A DNA stretch of 64,000 nucleotides from Marinoscillum sp040222955 (GCF_040222955.1 NZ_JAVKCA010000014.1:31542-95541); one strand, 5' to 3'; shown: positions 28,701-37,033, numbered from the stretch's first letter. Notes: generated from the sequence alone by a model not told the origin. A program made the numbers and translations.

Positions 28701-29917
28701 AAATCCTGATCAACCTGATCAGCAATGCCCTCAAATACACGGACCGTGGAGGCAAAGTTGCCATCAAACTATGGGCCGAGCAGGAGAAAATCTACTTCAG
28801 TGTCAAGGACAATGGCATGGGAATTCAGGAGCATGAGCTTGCCCGGGTTTTTGAGCGGTTTACCAGCTTGCATCATGAGAAAGAGGAAGGAAGCACCAAC
28901 AGTGTGGGCATAGGTCTGTCCCTCACCAAAAAACTGGTCAACCTTCACCACGGCGACATTTCTGTCCAAAGCCAGCCCGGAGAAGGAACCGACTTTACCT
29001 TTTGGCTTCCTGCGAGCCTACCTACACAAGAGCAAGTGGCTGATGACACCGTGGACCATGCCATGCTTACCCGGCTCCATGAACACGTACAGGCGGAATT
29101 TTATCATAAAGACAGCCTCGATCAGGAATTGATCAACATCAGCCTGGAGCGCCATGAGCATAACCTCCTGATCGTGGATGATAACATACAGATTCTGAAC
29201 CTGCTGAAAGACATGCTCTCACATCAATACAACGTAACCTCCTGCACCAGGGCAAAAGAAGCGCTCACCATCCTTGCCAGCAGGAAGATTGACCTGGTGA
29301 TCAGTGATGTAATCATGCCAGAGATGAGTGGCTACGAACTCTGTGAAGCCATCAAAACCAAAATTGAAATCAGCCACGTTCCGGTCATCCTGCTCACAGC
29401 CAAGGGACAAATGGAGGAACGCATAGAGGGACTGCAAGCCGGTGCGGACGCCTACATTCCCAAACCCTTTCATCCCGATCACCTCAAAGTGAGAATAGAA
29501 AAGCTCATCAGTATACGAGAAGTACTCAAAAAGAAGTTTGATGCCTACACCCCTCATGAAAAAGAGTTTGCCTCCTTTGGGATAGGTGCCAAAGACGATG
29601 AGTTTTTCCAGCTCATGGATCAGTTTATCAAAGATCAGATGAATGACCCTCAGCTGGATGCGCAACACCTGGCCAATCACCTGGGCATGAGCAAAACTTC
29701 CCTCTATAAGAAAGTAAGGGCCCTGACCGGGCAAACGCCACACGCCCTGATCAACCAGTACCGGCTCAAGAAAGCAGCCTTTTTGCTGACCAACTCAGAG
29801 TACAACGTATCCGAAATCATCTATATGACGGGCTTCAATAGCCGGTCTTATTTCTATAAATCGTTTCAGGAAATGTTTCATTGCTCTCCTTCCACCTATG
29901 GCAATGATCAAAACTAG
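25796..29917 (+). CDS. Hybrid two-component system regulator of the PUL (HTCS)
   Basis: A 1373-residue one-piece signalling protein. The ATG at 25796 has a purine-rich leader and yields a signal peptide; an upstream TTG at 25670 would add 42 residues and hide it. Order: periplasmic two-component propeller repeats (WFGTWDGLNRYDG, LWVGTSGGLNQVNL and others), a Y_Y_Y domain, one membrane helix (about 805-822), a histidine kinase with His861 in HEFRTPLTLILGP and ATP-binding DNGMGIQEHELARVFERF, a receiver with Asp1171 in VISDVIMPEMSGYE, and a C-terminal AraC HTH. It senses PUL-derived oligosaccharide in the periplasm and activates the divergent operon, as known for HTCS proteins. Confidence 0.95.
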   Translation: MRKTKHLTLGLMLVLTIGFEINGQTEWPLQHVDKKSGLSNSAINAIYMDHLDYVWFGTWDGLNRYDGDEIISYKPIAEDEHSLSNNVVRQILEDKFGNLWIVTHDGINRYNHQLDHFHRYFNDLKDLPFLENNLKATLSEDSTLYISLVGWGVAQYNQQADRFEQIAIDEQIGQNIHSVGAFQNTLYLSNGEGKLYAHSYGKAMVRHDLEWSPKVWFHQFVSLNQRYFYLYQPSSDQLIIKELYQGRIANSFEINTQSAQITGVGSSSDGNQLLLGTDDGQLLEVSLADDQITHRSLSGMIPSLSKRKLKIFSLHTSQQGILWLGTDGDGVYKYLTKERSFYPISEGSPTDGKLSNSIVRSIYIDPNNQLYAGTRSGGLNIISPDRSETRVLNKGNGLNGNTVLSITPDKHGNIWLGLDSEGVDMIEQRTGRILHFPRDFANQPEDLYFGSVYKVFFDAYGHLWLGTSGYGIIYMDIEKTNTGTYQLNESYRISPDQKNAPGEISIRSNIVYTITSEEPNILWFGTRNGGLYRYNTLTRKFTHNLQADETSRYALSNNDILSLYIDQQNKLWVGTSGGLNQVNLSNFTVDQYTQSDGLANNTIHGILQDQSGRLWLSSNNGLFAFSPNTNTFKNFNWTDGLLNYEYTDGAYFQLKGNHQLYFGGTKGIDIVDPNKTDTSTAFPRLAITDLLVSNVRIAPGDSTGILQAHIDLQEEIHLNYDQNFLSLRFTTLDYWHKQRCSYRYFLEGFDNDWNIIGKQSMINLTNIPPGEYQLRLNNSNENGDWNPHERTVRITIDPPFWATNTAYTIYVIMALLSQVGLIQLSRNRAKRKKALEIERLKKEQADTIQKYKLEFFTDIAHEFRTPLTLILGPAVSLLEKTKEKPALHTPIQTIYRNSLRLQKLIQELIQFRKVEMGKEQLNIRAINIIAFTEELLQSFRQYALEKEIILTYEAPEELYAQVDSDILEKILINLISNALKYTDRGGKVAIKLWAEQEKIYFSVKDNGMGIQEHELARVFERFTSLHHEKEEGSTNSVGIGLSLTKKLVNLHHGDISVQSQPGEGTDFTFWLPASLPTQEQVADDTVDHAMLTRLHEHVQAEFYHKDSLDQELINISLERHEHNLLIVDDNIQILNLLKDMLSHQYNVTSCTRAKEALTILASRKIDLVISDVIMPEMSGYELCEAIKTKIEISHVPVILLTAKGQMEERIEGLQAGADAYIPKPFHPDHLKVRIEKLISIREVLKKKFDAYTPHEKEFASFGIGAKDDEFFQLMDQFIKDQMNDPQLDAQHLANHLGMSKTSLYKKVRALTGQTPHALINQYRLKKAAFLLTNSEYNVSEIIYMTGFNSRSYFYKSFQEMFHCSPSTYGNDQN

Positions 29918-30082
29918 TTGAGTACGGTACCACTCGCTCAAATGTGATACTCCACTCCTATTCGGGGTGGTTCACCCTGCTTGTCTATGAATAAACTCCG
30001 TGACTTGAAATAACTAACCGCAAGATTGGACAACTGAATAATCAACCGCTATTTTACTTTTGCTAAAAAAACAGTCAAAAGG

Positions 30083-30907
30083 TTGATAAAGGAAGTGCTA
30101 ACATACATCAATCACCACCTGGATGGAGACATTTCACTTGAGAAGCTTTCAGCCATTTCGGGTTATTCTCCATTTCATCTGCATCGCAAGTTTAAACTTG
30201 AAGTGGGTGAACCGGTCGGCCATTTCATCATTCAGCAACGCATCGAAACAGCTGCTTTCCTGCTGGCGCTGACTTCACTGCCCATCTCCAGGGTGCAATC
30301 CCTGGTGGGTTACCAAACAGCCAGTTCATTCTATAAGGCTTTCAGAAAAGTGATGAAGCTGTCTCCAAGTGAGTTTCGGGCCAACAATCGATACACTTCA
30401 GCTCTGACCCAAATCAACAGCAGCGAATACCTGTCGCTGAACTATGAGATCCAATCACTGCCGCCCCGAAATGCCATCGTATTCCCCAGCGTCGGCAATT
30501 ACTTCAAAAAGGAGATTTATGCTGTCTGGGATGACGTAAAAGCTTATCTGGACATCCATAAATTAAACGAAAGCCAGTTTAATTACATCGCCATTTTACA
30601 CACCTGTCAAAACATTACACCGGACCTGCCTGGCAGATATGATGCTGTGATAGTGCCTAAGCACAATCAGTCATTAGCCTCCAATAAATTCTTTCAAACT
30701 CAGGTTCCCGGTGGCGATTTTATCAGGTACCGATTTTGTGCAAGTGCCGACCAGTTTCAGAGATTATCACTGGTCATTGGCAGCCATATGAAAAGCCAGG
30801 GAATCCGGCATGGAAGTGGAATCTCCTATCTGGAATTCAGCTCCCTGCCCGATTCAAAAGATCCCAACAACCTCCTTACCGATTGGTATCTGCCCATTCA
30901 AAAGTGA
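30083..30907 (+). CDS. AraC-family regulator with GyrI-like effector domain
   Basis: A 274-residue protein with an AraC HTH pair at the N-terminus (about 1-105, with LEKLSAISGYSPFHLHRKFK and SPSEFRANNRY) and a C-terminal GyrI/Rob-like ligand-binding domain (about 120-274). The start is the TTG at 30083; no ATG fits without losing the first HTH helix, though the GTG at 30095 is possible. The arrangement (HTH first, effector domain after) is typical of Rob/MarA-like multidrug or small-molecule responders. The hemerythrin gene follows 36 bases later in the same direction and may be its target. Confidence 0.85.
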   Translation: MIKEVLTYINHHLDGDISLEKLSAISGYSPFHLHRKFKLEVGEPVGHFIIQQRIETAAFLLALTSLPISRVQSLVGYQTASSFYKAFRKVMKLSPSEFRANNRYTSALTQINSSEYLSLNYEIQSLPPRNAIVFPSVGNYFKKEIYAVWDDVKAYLDIHKLNESQFNYIAILHTCQNITPDLPGRYDAVIVPKHNQSLASNKFFQTQVPGGDFIRYRFCASADQFQRLSLVIGSHMKSQGIRHGSGISYLEFSSLPDSKDPNNLLTDWYLPIQK

Positions 30908-30943
30908 AAAGTTAAAAACTCAATAGATTAAGACAGACTAATA

Positions 30944-31609
30944 ATGAAACAGCAAGTTGATTTATTCACCCCCATTCACAAGGCCATCCGAGCGATGCTT
31001 TACCAGCTGGGTGCAGAGTTGCAGTCCGCCGACCTGACGGATCAAGGAGAATGCAAAACGATGCTCGATAAGCTGGAGAATTGCCTGGAGCTCCTGGAAG
31101 AGCATGCACGACATGAAGATGAGATCATCTTTCCGGGAATAGACCAGGCATGTCCGGGCATCACCCACGAATCTCATGAAGAACACATGGCCTACACCCA
31201 TAAAGTAGATGCCATCCGTGAGGTTATTACAGCCATCAGAAATGCACAGAAAGGACAATCAAATACTCGCTTAACTGCTCAACTGAGGTTTATTTTCGCA
31301 GACTTCATTGCATTTTACCTGCTTCACATGAACCATGAGGAAGAGGCCTTAATCAAAGCATCCATTGACCACCTCACTCCTGAGGAGCTGATGGATATAC
31401 GTCTGAAAGTTCAAATGGATACCTCTCCGGAACGTTACACCGAATGGCTCCACTGGATGCTTCCGGCCATGGACTTGTCAGAGTTAGCACCTTTGTTTAA
31501 TCAGGTGAAACAAAACGCACCGGACAGTGTATTTCGAAAATTTCAGTTTGTCGGTGTATCAACCATACCAGAAGACCGCTGGTCCAGGCTGAACGAACTG
31601 GTTGACTAA
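30944..31609 (+). CDS. Hemerythrin-like HHE domain protein
   Basis: A 221-residue helical protein with the metal-binding histidine pattern of hemerythrin-like proteins: HARHEDEIIFPGID, HESHEEHMAYTHKVD and LLHMNHEEEAL. Such domains bind a diiron centre and take part in oxygen, nitric oxide or iron-stress responses in the cytoplasm. It has no signal peptide. The C-terminal 70 residues (SPERYTEWLHWMLPAMDLSE onward) are an extra helical region. It is probably cotranscribed with the AraC gene and ends at a strong terminator. Confidence 0.88.
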   Translation: MKQQVDLFTPIHKAIRAMLYQLGAELQSADLTDQGECKTMLDKLENCLELLEEHARHEDEIIFPGIDQACPGITHESHEEHMAYTHKVDAIREVITAIRNAQKGQSNTRLTAQLRFIFADFIAFYLLHMNHEEEALIKASIDHLTPEELMDIRLKVQMDTSPERYTEWLHWMLPAMDLSELAPLFNQVKQNAPDSVFRKFQFVGVSTIPEDRWSRLNELVD

Positions 31610-31630
31610 ATCACAACCAGCCAGAATACG

Positions 31631-31670
31631 GGACCGCCTCAAAAGCATTTGGGACGGTCCTTTTTGTTTT
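31631..31670 (+). terminator. Rho-independent terminator after the hemerythrin gene
   Basis: GGACCG at 31631-31636 pairs with CGGTCC at 31655-31660; after one mismatch the stem continues for about six pairs to a 4-base loop. It is followed by TTTTTGTTTT at 31661-31670. It starts 22 bases after the hemerythrin stop. Confidence 0.88.
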
Positions 31671-31895
31671 CAAATGACTCTAGGTGAGTTATTTTTTGGA
31701 CCTGATAGATCACGCCAGAACCCAACCAAAAGACCTAACCCATGGCAATCCGCGCATATCCCTAAGCACATAAAATACCTCTGCTATGCAATCGATTGTT
31801 TTTCATATCGCTTTTAGTTTATTTCGTCTATTGAAGAGTTCATACACCAGTGAAGCTCCAATACATGCTGATCCCAATTTTAAACCCATTCCAAC

Positions 31896-33344
31896 ATGAA
31901 AATTTCTTGTTTGAAAGCTGTTTTCTCTCTTATCCTACTTTTGTCACTCCTTGGTTCGCAAACGGGATATGCCCAATCTATTCAAAAGAACAGGGTAATT
32001 ATACTCACCGACATAGAGGCCGACCCAGATGACACACAATCCCTGGTGCGCCTATTTTTATACTCGAATCAAATAGAGATCCAGGGGATTATTGCGACGA
32101 CTTCTTGCTGGCACACCTCAGAAGTAAATCCGGAATCCATTCATAAAATCATTGATGCTTATGGTGAAGTACGACCGAACCTTCTGAAACATGAAGCCGG
32201 CTTTCCTGACACTCAAACACTATCGAGGATGGTCAAAGAAGGTTTGCCCAAGTATGGCATGGAAGGTGTGGGTGATGGAATGGACTCTGAAGGATCAGAC
32301 TGGATCATAAAAATACTGGAGCAGGAAGATGATCGCCCGCTGTGGATCTCTACCTGGGGAGGTGCCAATACCCTCGCTCAGGCATTATACAAAATCCGAA
32401 ATACCAAACCGGCTGCTGAAGTCAAAAGGTATGTTTCCAAACTCCGGGTCTACACCATCTCCGACCAGGATGACAGTGGTATCTGGATCAGAAATAATTT
32501 TCCTGATTTGTTCTACATCGTGAGTCCAGGTGATGACTATGGCAGTGCTACCTGGACAGGAATCAATGGTTATGTGCAGGGCGTGGACAACACCACTATC
32601 AGCAACAGTTGGATCGCTCAAAACATCCAGCAAAACCACGGCCCTCTGGGGGCAGCATACCCTGATGTGGCCTGGGGTGTAGAAGGTGATACTCCGGCAT
32701 TTCTCTCCTTGATCCCCAACGGACTCAACGAACCCGAACATCCCGAGTGGGGTGGCTGGGGTGGTCGCTATGAGCTGTATAAGCCTGATTTTTCCAAAAC
32801 AAAGGAAGGAGGCTCCATTGTCACCATCACACCCGAGACCAGAGCCATCTGGACCAATGCCATCGACCGCTATACCCCCTACCTACCCAACGAATATGGC
32901 CGCTCAGTGAAGCCCGACAGTGTTACTTTTTCCAACGACAAGGTCACGCTATGGCGGTGGCGCGATGATTTTCAAAATGACTTTGCTGCCCGAATGGACT
33001 GGTGCTTCATGTCGTATGAGGAAGCCAATCACCCCCCTGTTCCCGTATTGAGTCATTCGGAACAAATCACGGTAAAATCCGGTGCCGGCTTTACGTTGGA
33101 TGCCTTTGACTCCACAGATCCCGACGGGGATAGTTTCAGTTTTCAATGGTATCACTATCCCGAGGCTGGTACTTATAAAAAGCCCATCAAGGTGAACGGT
33201 GCTGAGAATGTGCACATGGCTTATTTCACAGCGCCGAAAGTAGATCAGCAGGAAACTGCCAATTTCATCCTGAAGGTGACGGATAGAGGCGAGCCTCCGT
33301 TATCCAGGTATAAAAGAGTCATTGTGACCATCCTCCCTGAATAG
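31896..33344 (+). CDS. Secreted DUF1593 protein (nucleoside-hydrolase-like, Sde182 type)
   Basis: A 482-residue protein with signal peptide (about 1-26, ending GYAQS). The N-terminal domain opens VIILTDIEADPDDTQSLVRL, which matches the Asp cluster that binds calcium in inosine-uridine nucleoside hydrolases, and continues with WISTWGGANTLAQALY. The C-terminal part (about 385-482) is an Ig-like domain with DAFDSTDPDGDSFSFQWYHY. The family is found next to cellulose and other plant polysaccharide genes and is thought to act on glycosides, but the reaction is not settled. It lies alone between a terminator and a convergent gene. Confidence 0.88.
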   Translation: MKISCLKAVFSLILLLSLLGSQTGYAQSIQKNRVIILTDIEADPDDTQSLVRLFLYSNQIEIQGIIATTSCWHTSEVNPESIHKIIDAYGEVRPNLLKHEAGFPDTQTLSRMVKEGLPKYGMEGVGDGMDSEGSDWIIKILEQEDDRPLWISTWGGANTLAQALYKIRNTKPAAEVKRYVSKLRVYTISDQDDSGIWIRNNFPDLFYIVSPGDDYGSATWTGINGYVQGVDNTTISNSWIAQNIQQNHGPLGAAYPDVAWGVEGDTPAFLSLIPNGLNEPEHPEWGGWGGRYELYKPDFSKTKEGGSIVTITPETRAIWTNAIDRYTPYLPNEYGRSVKPDSVTFSNDKVTLWRWRDDFQNDFAARMDWCFMSYEEANHPPVPVLSHSEQITVKSGAGFTLDAFDSTDPDGDSFSFQWYHYPEAGTYKKPIKVNGAENVHMAYFTAPKVDQQETANFILKVTDRGEPPLSRYKRVIVTILPE

Positions 33345-33399
33345 CGTCAAGGATAAGTTTTCATCCCTTATTTCTTATCGGAATTGCCCAAGCAAGTGC

Positions 33400-34452
33400 C
33401 TATGACCTATCCAATCCCAACTGCAACCGGCTGTTCACGTATTCAGTTTCTTCTCTGGTGAGTTTAGAAGAGCGATTCTTGATGGTGGCATTCACCTTGG
33501 CCAGGTCTTCATAGTGGAAGGCCTCAAAGCCATATTCTTCCGTTTTGAGCACATAATCATAGGGCCCGCGCTGGGAGATCAGTTTTACGAAAATAGGCGC
33601 TGTTTCCACCACCAGAAATAGCAGCATCACAAACCAATTGGCCACATTGATGGCGGAACTTTTGGCCGTCAGGCGATCCAGTGCCTCTATGCGGGAAGCC
33701 AGCCCGGTCAATTGTCCTGCTTCCGTGGCGGCGAGTTCTGCCTGCTCCCGGGCATTCAGCTCGGTGAGGGCCTGCTCTTTTTCCGAAATCTGCGGGGTGT
33801 TGGTGGCGATGAGTGCCTGCAGTTCGGCATCCACCCGGTCGGCATCCGCCTTTTTGATCTGGTAAATCGGCCCGGCATTTCGCTGCTGCGTACCTCCCGT
33901 GCCATCTGCCTCTTCCCGGGCAATTTGCCGGAGTTCGTTTCTACTTGCCGTTTTGGCCACCACTTCATCTTTCAGCGATTGAATCTCCGCATTTAGTCGT
34001 GCGCGAGTGGCCGTGAAGCGCTCTTTTACCGTCAGTTCTTTCAGGGCCAGGTCCTCCTGCATCATGGAAGTGATCTCGCTGTTGACTTCCTTTTCAAAAA
34101 TCTTGAGTTCCAGAGGTTTGGCGATCACGATGGAGATGACCAGCGCCAGCACCAGCCTGGGGAGTACCTGTAGCCATTCCTGTTGCGGCTGGCCATTCTT
34201 GCGCATGCTGGAGACAATAAACCGGTCCAGGTTAAAGATCATCAGTCCCCACAGGATCCCAAAGCCCGCAGCCAGCCAATAGCTATCAAAGACAGTGAAC
34301 AGTGCATAACCTCCGGCCAGCGCCGCAAAAATGCCCGTGAAAAATATGGTGGCCCCTATTCCGACATATTTACTCGACTCAGATGGACAATTGGATAAGA
34401 TCGCTCTATTTGCTCCGGCGCATAACCAGAAAAACACTTTTAACCTGTTCAT
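33400..34452 (-). CDS. DUF4407 membrane protein
   Basis: A 350-residue protein with hydrophobic helices at about 30-50, 58-78, 95-112 and 278-300. Between them (about 125-270) lies a charged, Ala/Glu/Arg-rich coiled coil. The opening FFWLCAGANRAILSNCPSES and NLDRFIVSS are typical of the DUF4407 family. The function is not known. The only other minus-strand gene nearby, at 35957-36778, also has two N-terminal membrane helices and a coiled region; the two are separated by the plus-strand nuclease pair. Confidence 0.85.
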   Translation of the reverse strand: MNRLKVFFWLCAGANRAILSNCPSESSKYVGIGATIFFTGIFAALAGGYALFTVFDSYWLAAGFGILWGLMIFNLDRFIVSSMRKNGQPQQEWLQVLPRLVLALVISIVIAKPLELKIFEKEVNSEITSMMQEDLALKELTVKERFTATRARLNAEIQSLKDEVVAKTASRNELRQIAREEADGTGGTQQRNAGPIYQIKKADADRVDAELQALIATNTPQISEKEQALTELNAREQAELAATEAGQLTGLASRIEALDRLTAKSSAINVANWFVMLLFLVVETAPIFVKLISQRGPYDYVLKTEEYGFEAFHYEDLAKVNATIKNRSSKLTREETEYVNSRLQLGLDRS

Positions 34453-34670
34453 GAACCATTGAACGACGAGTTTTTAACAATGTTATTGTGCTATGCGGGT
34501 TTTTGATAACTGGCTCACTCCCCTTACCTCTCTCCAGGCATAGGCTGATTCACACCACTGCGATAAATAATGCTTGACTCGTAATGGTTATTCTGTTATT
34601 TTGACAACAATAACATTAAGGTATGTGGAATACGCATATAGCCAGATGTTGTGCTTAACCAACTACGTCT
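34453..34670. other. Left boundary of the nuclease island, with an 11-bp inverted repeat
   Basis: A 218-base non-coding stretch between the DUF4407 gene and the Mrr gene. AATGTTATTGT at 34479-34489 is the exact reverse complement of ACAATAACATT at 34607-34617. The base composition shifts to AT-rich from about 34560 onward. It must hold the promoters of both divergent genes and perhaps the left junction of an acquired segment. Confidence 0.4.
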
Positions 34671-35552
34671 ATGGAAATCCCAAAATTTCATGAAACTTTT
34701 ATCCCAATTCTCAGAGTGCTAGAGAACGGAGAAACACTCCAGGCACGAGAAATGTACCAAAAAGTTATCGATCTATTTTACTCTGAACTAACCGATGAAC
34801 AACTAGAACAGACCACAAAAAGTGGAGATCGTCTAATAATAAATAGAATTGCTTGGGGGAAGTCCTACCTTAAAAAAGGAGGTTATATTGAATTTCCGAA
34901 AAGGGGCTTTGTGAAAATCACAGAAAAGGGTCAAAAAAACAGCTCATCCAATCTCACATTAAATCAAGTTGAGAATTCTGAAAATTTCTTGGAGTTTTAC
35001 AACCAAGAGAATCCCCAAAGCTCCGGAGTTCCAACAAAAATTCAAAATGCATCTCCTGAGGATCTCATAGATGAGGGGTTTAACTTAATTGATGTTCAGG
35101 TCAAAGATGAACTTCTTGAAAAACTGAAAACCATCGATCCATTTTATTTCGAAAAAGTTATTCTTATCCTATTGAAGAAGATGGGGTATGGTGACTTCAT
35201 AGAAACATCCAAAACCGGAGATGGCGGGATTGATGGAATAATCAACGAGGATAAGCTGGGGCTCGATAAAATTTATATCCAAGCAAAGCGATATGGGGAA
35301 AATAAGGTTAGGGAAAAGGACATTCGGAATTTTATTGGTGCCATGAGTGGTGACACACAAAAAGGTGTTTTTGTTACAACTACTTCATTTGATATTGCAG
35401 CCGTTAAAAAGGCACATGATGCGCACCACACCATAATTCTGATTGATGGTCAAAAATTAGTTGATTTAATGTACCAGTATAATGTGGGAATTCAAATTAG
35501 AGCAACTTATGAGGTGAAGGAATTGGATAACGATTTCTTTGAAGTGGAATGA
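34671..35552 (+). CDS. mrr: Mrr-type restriction endonuclease (type IV-like)
   Basis: A 293-residue protein with an N-terminal winged-helix domain of the Mrr_N kind (about 5-90) and a C-terminal Mrr catalytic domain (about 150-285). Catalytic PD-(D/E)xK residues are visible: Asp184 and Asp188 in TGDGGIDG, and Gln204/Lys206 in YIQAKRYGE. Mrr enzymes cut methylated foreign DNA and need no partner methylase. Base composition is lower in GC than the genes around it, and it runs opposite to both flanking genes, consistent with acquisition by transfer. An HNH gene follows after 9 bases. Confidence 0.9.
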   Translation: MEIPKFHETFIPILRVLENGETLQAREMYQKVIDLFYSELTDEQLEQTTKSGDRLIINRIAWGKSYLKKGGYIEFPKRGFVKITEKGQKNSSSNLTLNQVENSENFLEFYNQENPQSSGVPTKIQNASPEDLIDEGFNLIDVQVKDELLEKLKTIDPFYFEKVILILLKKMGYGDFIETSKTGDGGIDGIINEDKLGLDKIYIQAKRYGENKVREKDIRNFIGAMSGDTQKGVFVTTTSFDIAAVKKAHDAHHTIILIDGQKLVDLMYQYNVGIQIRATYEVKELDNDFFEVE

Positions 35553-35561
35553 CAGACCGAA

Positions 35562-35897
35562 ATGAAAATGGCGAATCGTTGGGGAATTCCAAAAGAAGTA
35601 GAAAACCATGTAAAAACAAGAGATACTTGCTGTGTCTACTGTCGAACTAAATTCAAATCAGATAATGGTTCAAGATCAGCCAAGCCTTCATGGGAGCACA
35701 TAGTGAATGATATAAGACTCAACGGAACAAACAATATCGCACTTTGCTGCATATCCTGTAACGCAAGCAAAGGCTCCAAGCTCCTTGAAGACTGGCTAAA
35801 GAGCAACTATTGTATTAAAAAAGATATAAATAAGAACTCCGTGGCTTGTGTAGTTAAAAACGCCATCTCAGACCCACCTAAATTAGATGAAAAATAA
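35562..35897 (+). CDS. Small HNH endonuclease
   Basis: A 111-residue protein with a zinc-binding HNH fold: Cys24-x2-Cys27 (TCCVYCRTK), His46 in SWEHIVND as the likely catalytic base, the NNIALCC segment, and Cys63-x2-Cys66 with CNASKGSK. It has no signal peptide. It starts nine bases after mrr, so the two are one transcript. HNH proteins of this size occur as stand-alone nucleases, as homing-type enzymes and as restriction partners; pairing with Mrr favours defence. AT-rich like mrr. Confidence 0.88.
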   Translation: MKMANRWGIPKEVENHVKTRDTCCVYCRTKFKSDNGSRSAKPSWEHIVNDIRLNGTNNIALCCISCNASKGSKLLEDWLKSNYCIKKDINKNSVACVVKNAISDPPKLDEK

Positions 35898-35956
35898 GGT
35901 TCCACTTCACTCTCAATAACCTCAGCCAGCCAACCCCTAATCTGCCTCGCTCCCCC

Positions 35957-36778
35957 TCACTCAACCACAAAAACACTGATGTAATTGGGGGTTTTATAGC
36001 CAATCGTTCTAATCTCATAGTCACCTCCGATAAGTGCGTTCACTCCCTCAGCTACATCCAGTTCTGAAGCCTCACTCCTGATCTGATTGTTTTTGATTCT
36101 GTAGGCTGCTTCTGCATTTTTAGTGGTGGTCAGTCGCTTTACTTTGATCATGTAGCCTGTGGCCGCCAATTGCTGTGCCAGCCGGTCGGCTTTTCCTTTA
36201 GAGTCCCGGCTGTCCATGGTTTCCTCCAGGTAGAAAATATCCACCCGAAAAGGCTGTATCTCCTTAGAAATCAGCGGTCGCTCGTAAACAGCCTTCTGCC
36301 GCTGAATGATCTCCAAGGCGGACTCAGGATCTGCTGAAGAAGTGTCCAGCTTTTCGAGTTTCTGCTCATCTGCCAGCAGTTTCTTGTATTCGTCATAGTC
36401 ACCCTGCAGTTTCCCCTGGTACTCCACCCATCGCTCCCTCAGCCGGTCTGTAGGGGTCACTGTCGCAAAATATTCTGCCAGCTTCCATCGCTTCTCTATG
36501 TTATCGGCCTCCAGGATCAGGTCCACATATTTATCATATACCTGCATCTCTTTGATACCAGTCTCTCTTTCGGTGAAACCATCCTTCACCAAATTTCCAG
36601 AAAAAACCAGGGCCACCGACACGATATACCATTTACTGATCTCAATGATTTTGTCATAGCCCGCACTGGTCACCGGTTTGCCTGCCACCAGATAAAGGCC
36701 TAAACCAATCAAAAACAGGATGGGCAGGATCACATAGATCAGACTGATGAAGGACAATAAATCGACGATTCTTTCCAT
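35957..36778 (-). CDS. Two-helix membrane protein of unknown function
   Basis: A 273-residue protein with membrane helices at about 9-32 and 48-62, a charged helical middle (about 65-170) and a C-terminal alpha/beta domain (about 175-273: FRVDIFYLEETMDSRDSKGK, GYMIKVKRLTTTKNAEAAY, ending YISVFVVE). That last domain resembles LytR_C or SPOR-like repeats in its pattern of strands and an Ala/Leu-rich helix, but I am not sure. It points toward the DUF4407 gene, with the nuclease pair between them. I cannot assign a function. Confidence 0.7.
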   Translation of the reverse strand: MERIVDLLSFISLIYVILPILFLIGLGLYLVAGKPVTSAGYDKIIEISKWYIVSVALVFSGNLVKDGFTERETGIKEMQVYDKYVDLILEADNIEKRWKLAEYFATVTPTDRLRERWVEYQGKLQGDYDEYKKLLADEQKLEKLDTSSADPESALEIIQRQKAVYERPLISKEIQPFRVDIFYLEETMDSRDSKGKADRLAQQLAATGYMIKVKRLTTTKNAEAAYRIKNNQIRSEASELDVAEGVNALIGGDYEIRTIGYKTPNYISVFVVE

Positions 36779-36906
36779 GGCGACGAGATTAATGGGTTTT
36801 ACTGGTTTACAGTATTCATAGCTAACTGATGACTAAAGGTAGGTGGAAAAAAGAGGAGTTGCAATTTCGCTCATTACAGTGTTCAGACACGTGGGTACCG
36901 AAAAAA

Positions 36907-36949
36907 CAGTTCCAGTTTTCACTTTTTTGACCGTATCAGTTTAGTTTTC
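36907..36949 (+). promoter_or_regulatory. Candidate MocR binding site (direct repeats)
   Basis: CAGTTCCAGTTTTC at 36907-36920 and CAGTTTAGTTTTC at 36937-36949 form imperfect direct repeats 30 bases apart in the 255-base gap before the MocR gene. MocR regulators such as GabR and PdxR bind direct repeats spaced by whole helix turns, so self-regulation is plausible. Confidence 0.45.
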
Positions 36950-37033
36950 TGTATTGCAGGTATCTACAAGGACTCCTGTTTCGTTTACTTTGATCTGAAC
37001 TGCTAAGGAAAGGCAAAAAATCAACTGTTCGCA

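Noticed and set aside
34620..34670. Integron attC-like sequence before the Mrr gene
   Set aside because: One short box (GCTTAAC) resembles an attC end, but no matching partner box or paired arms were found.
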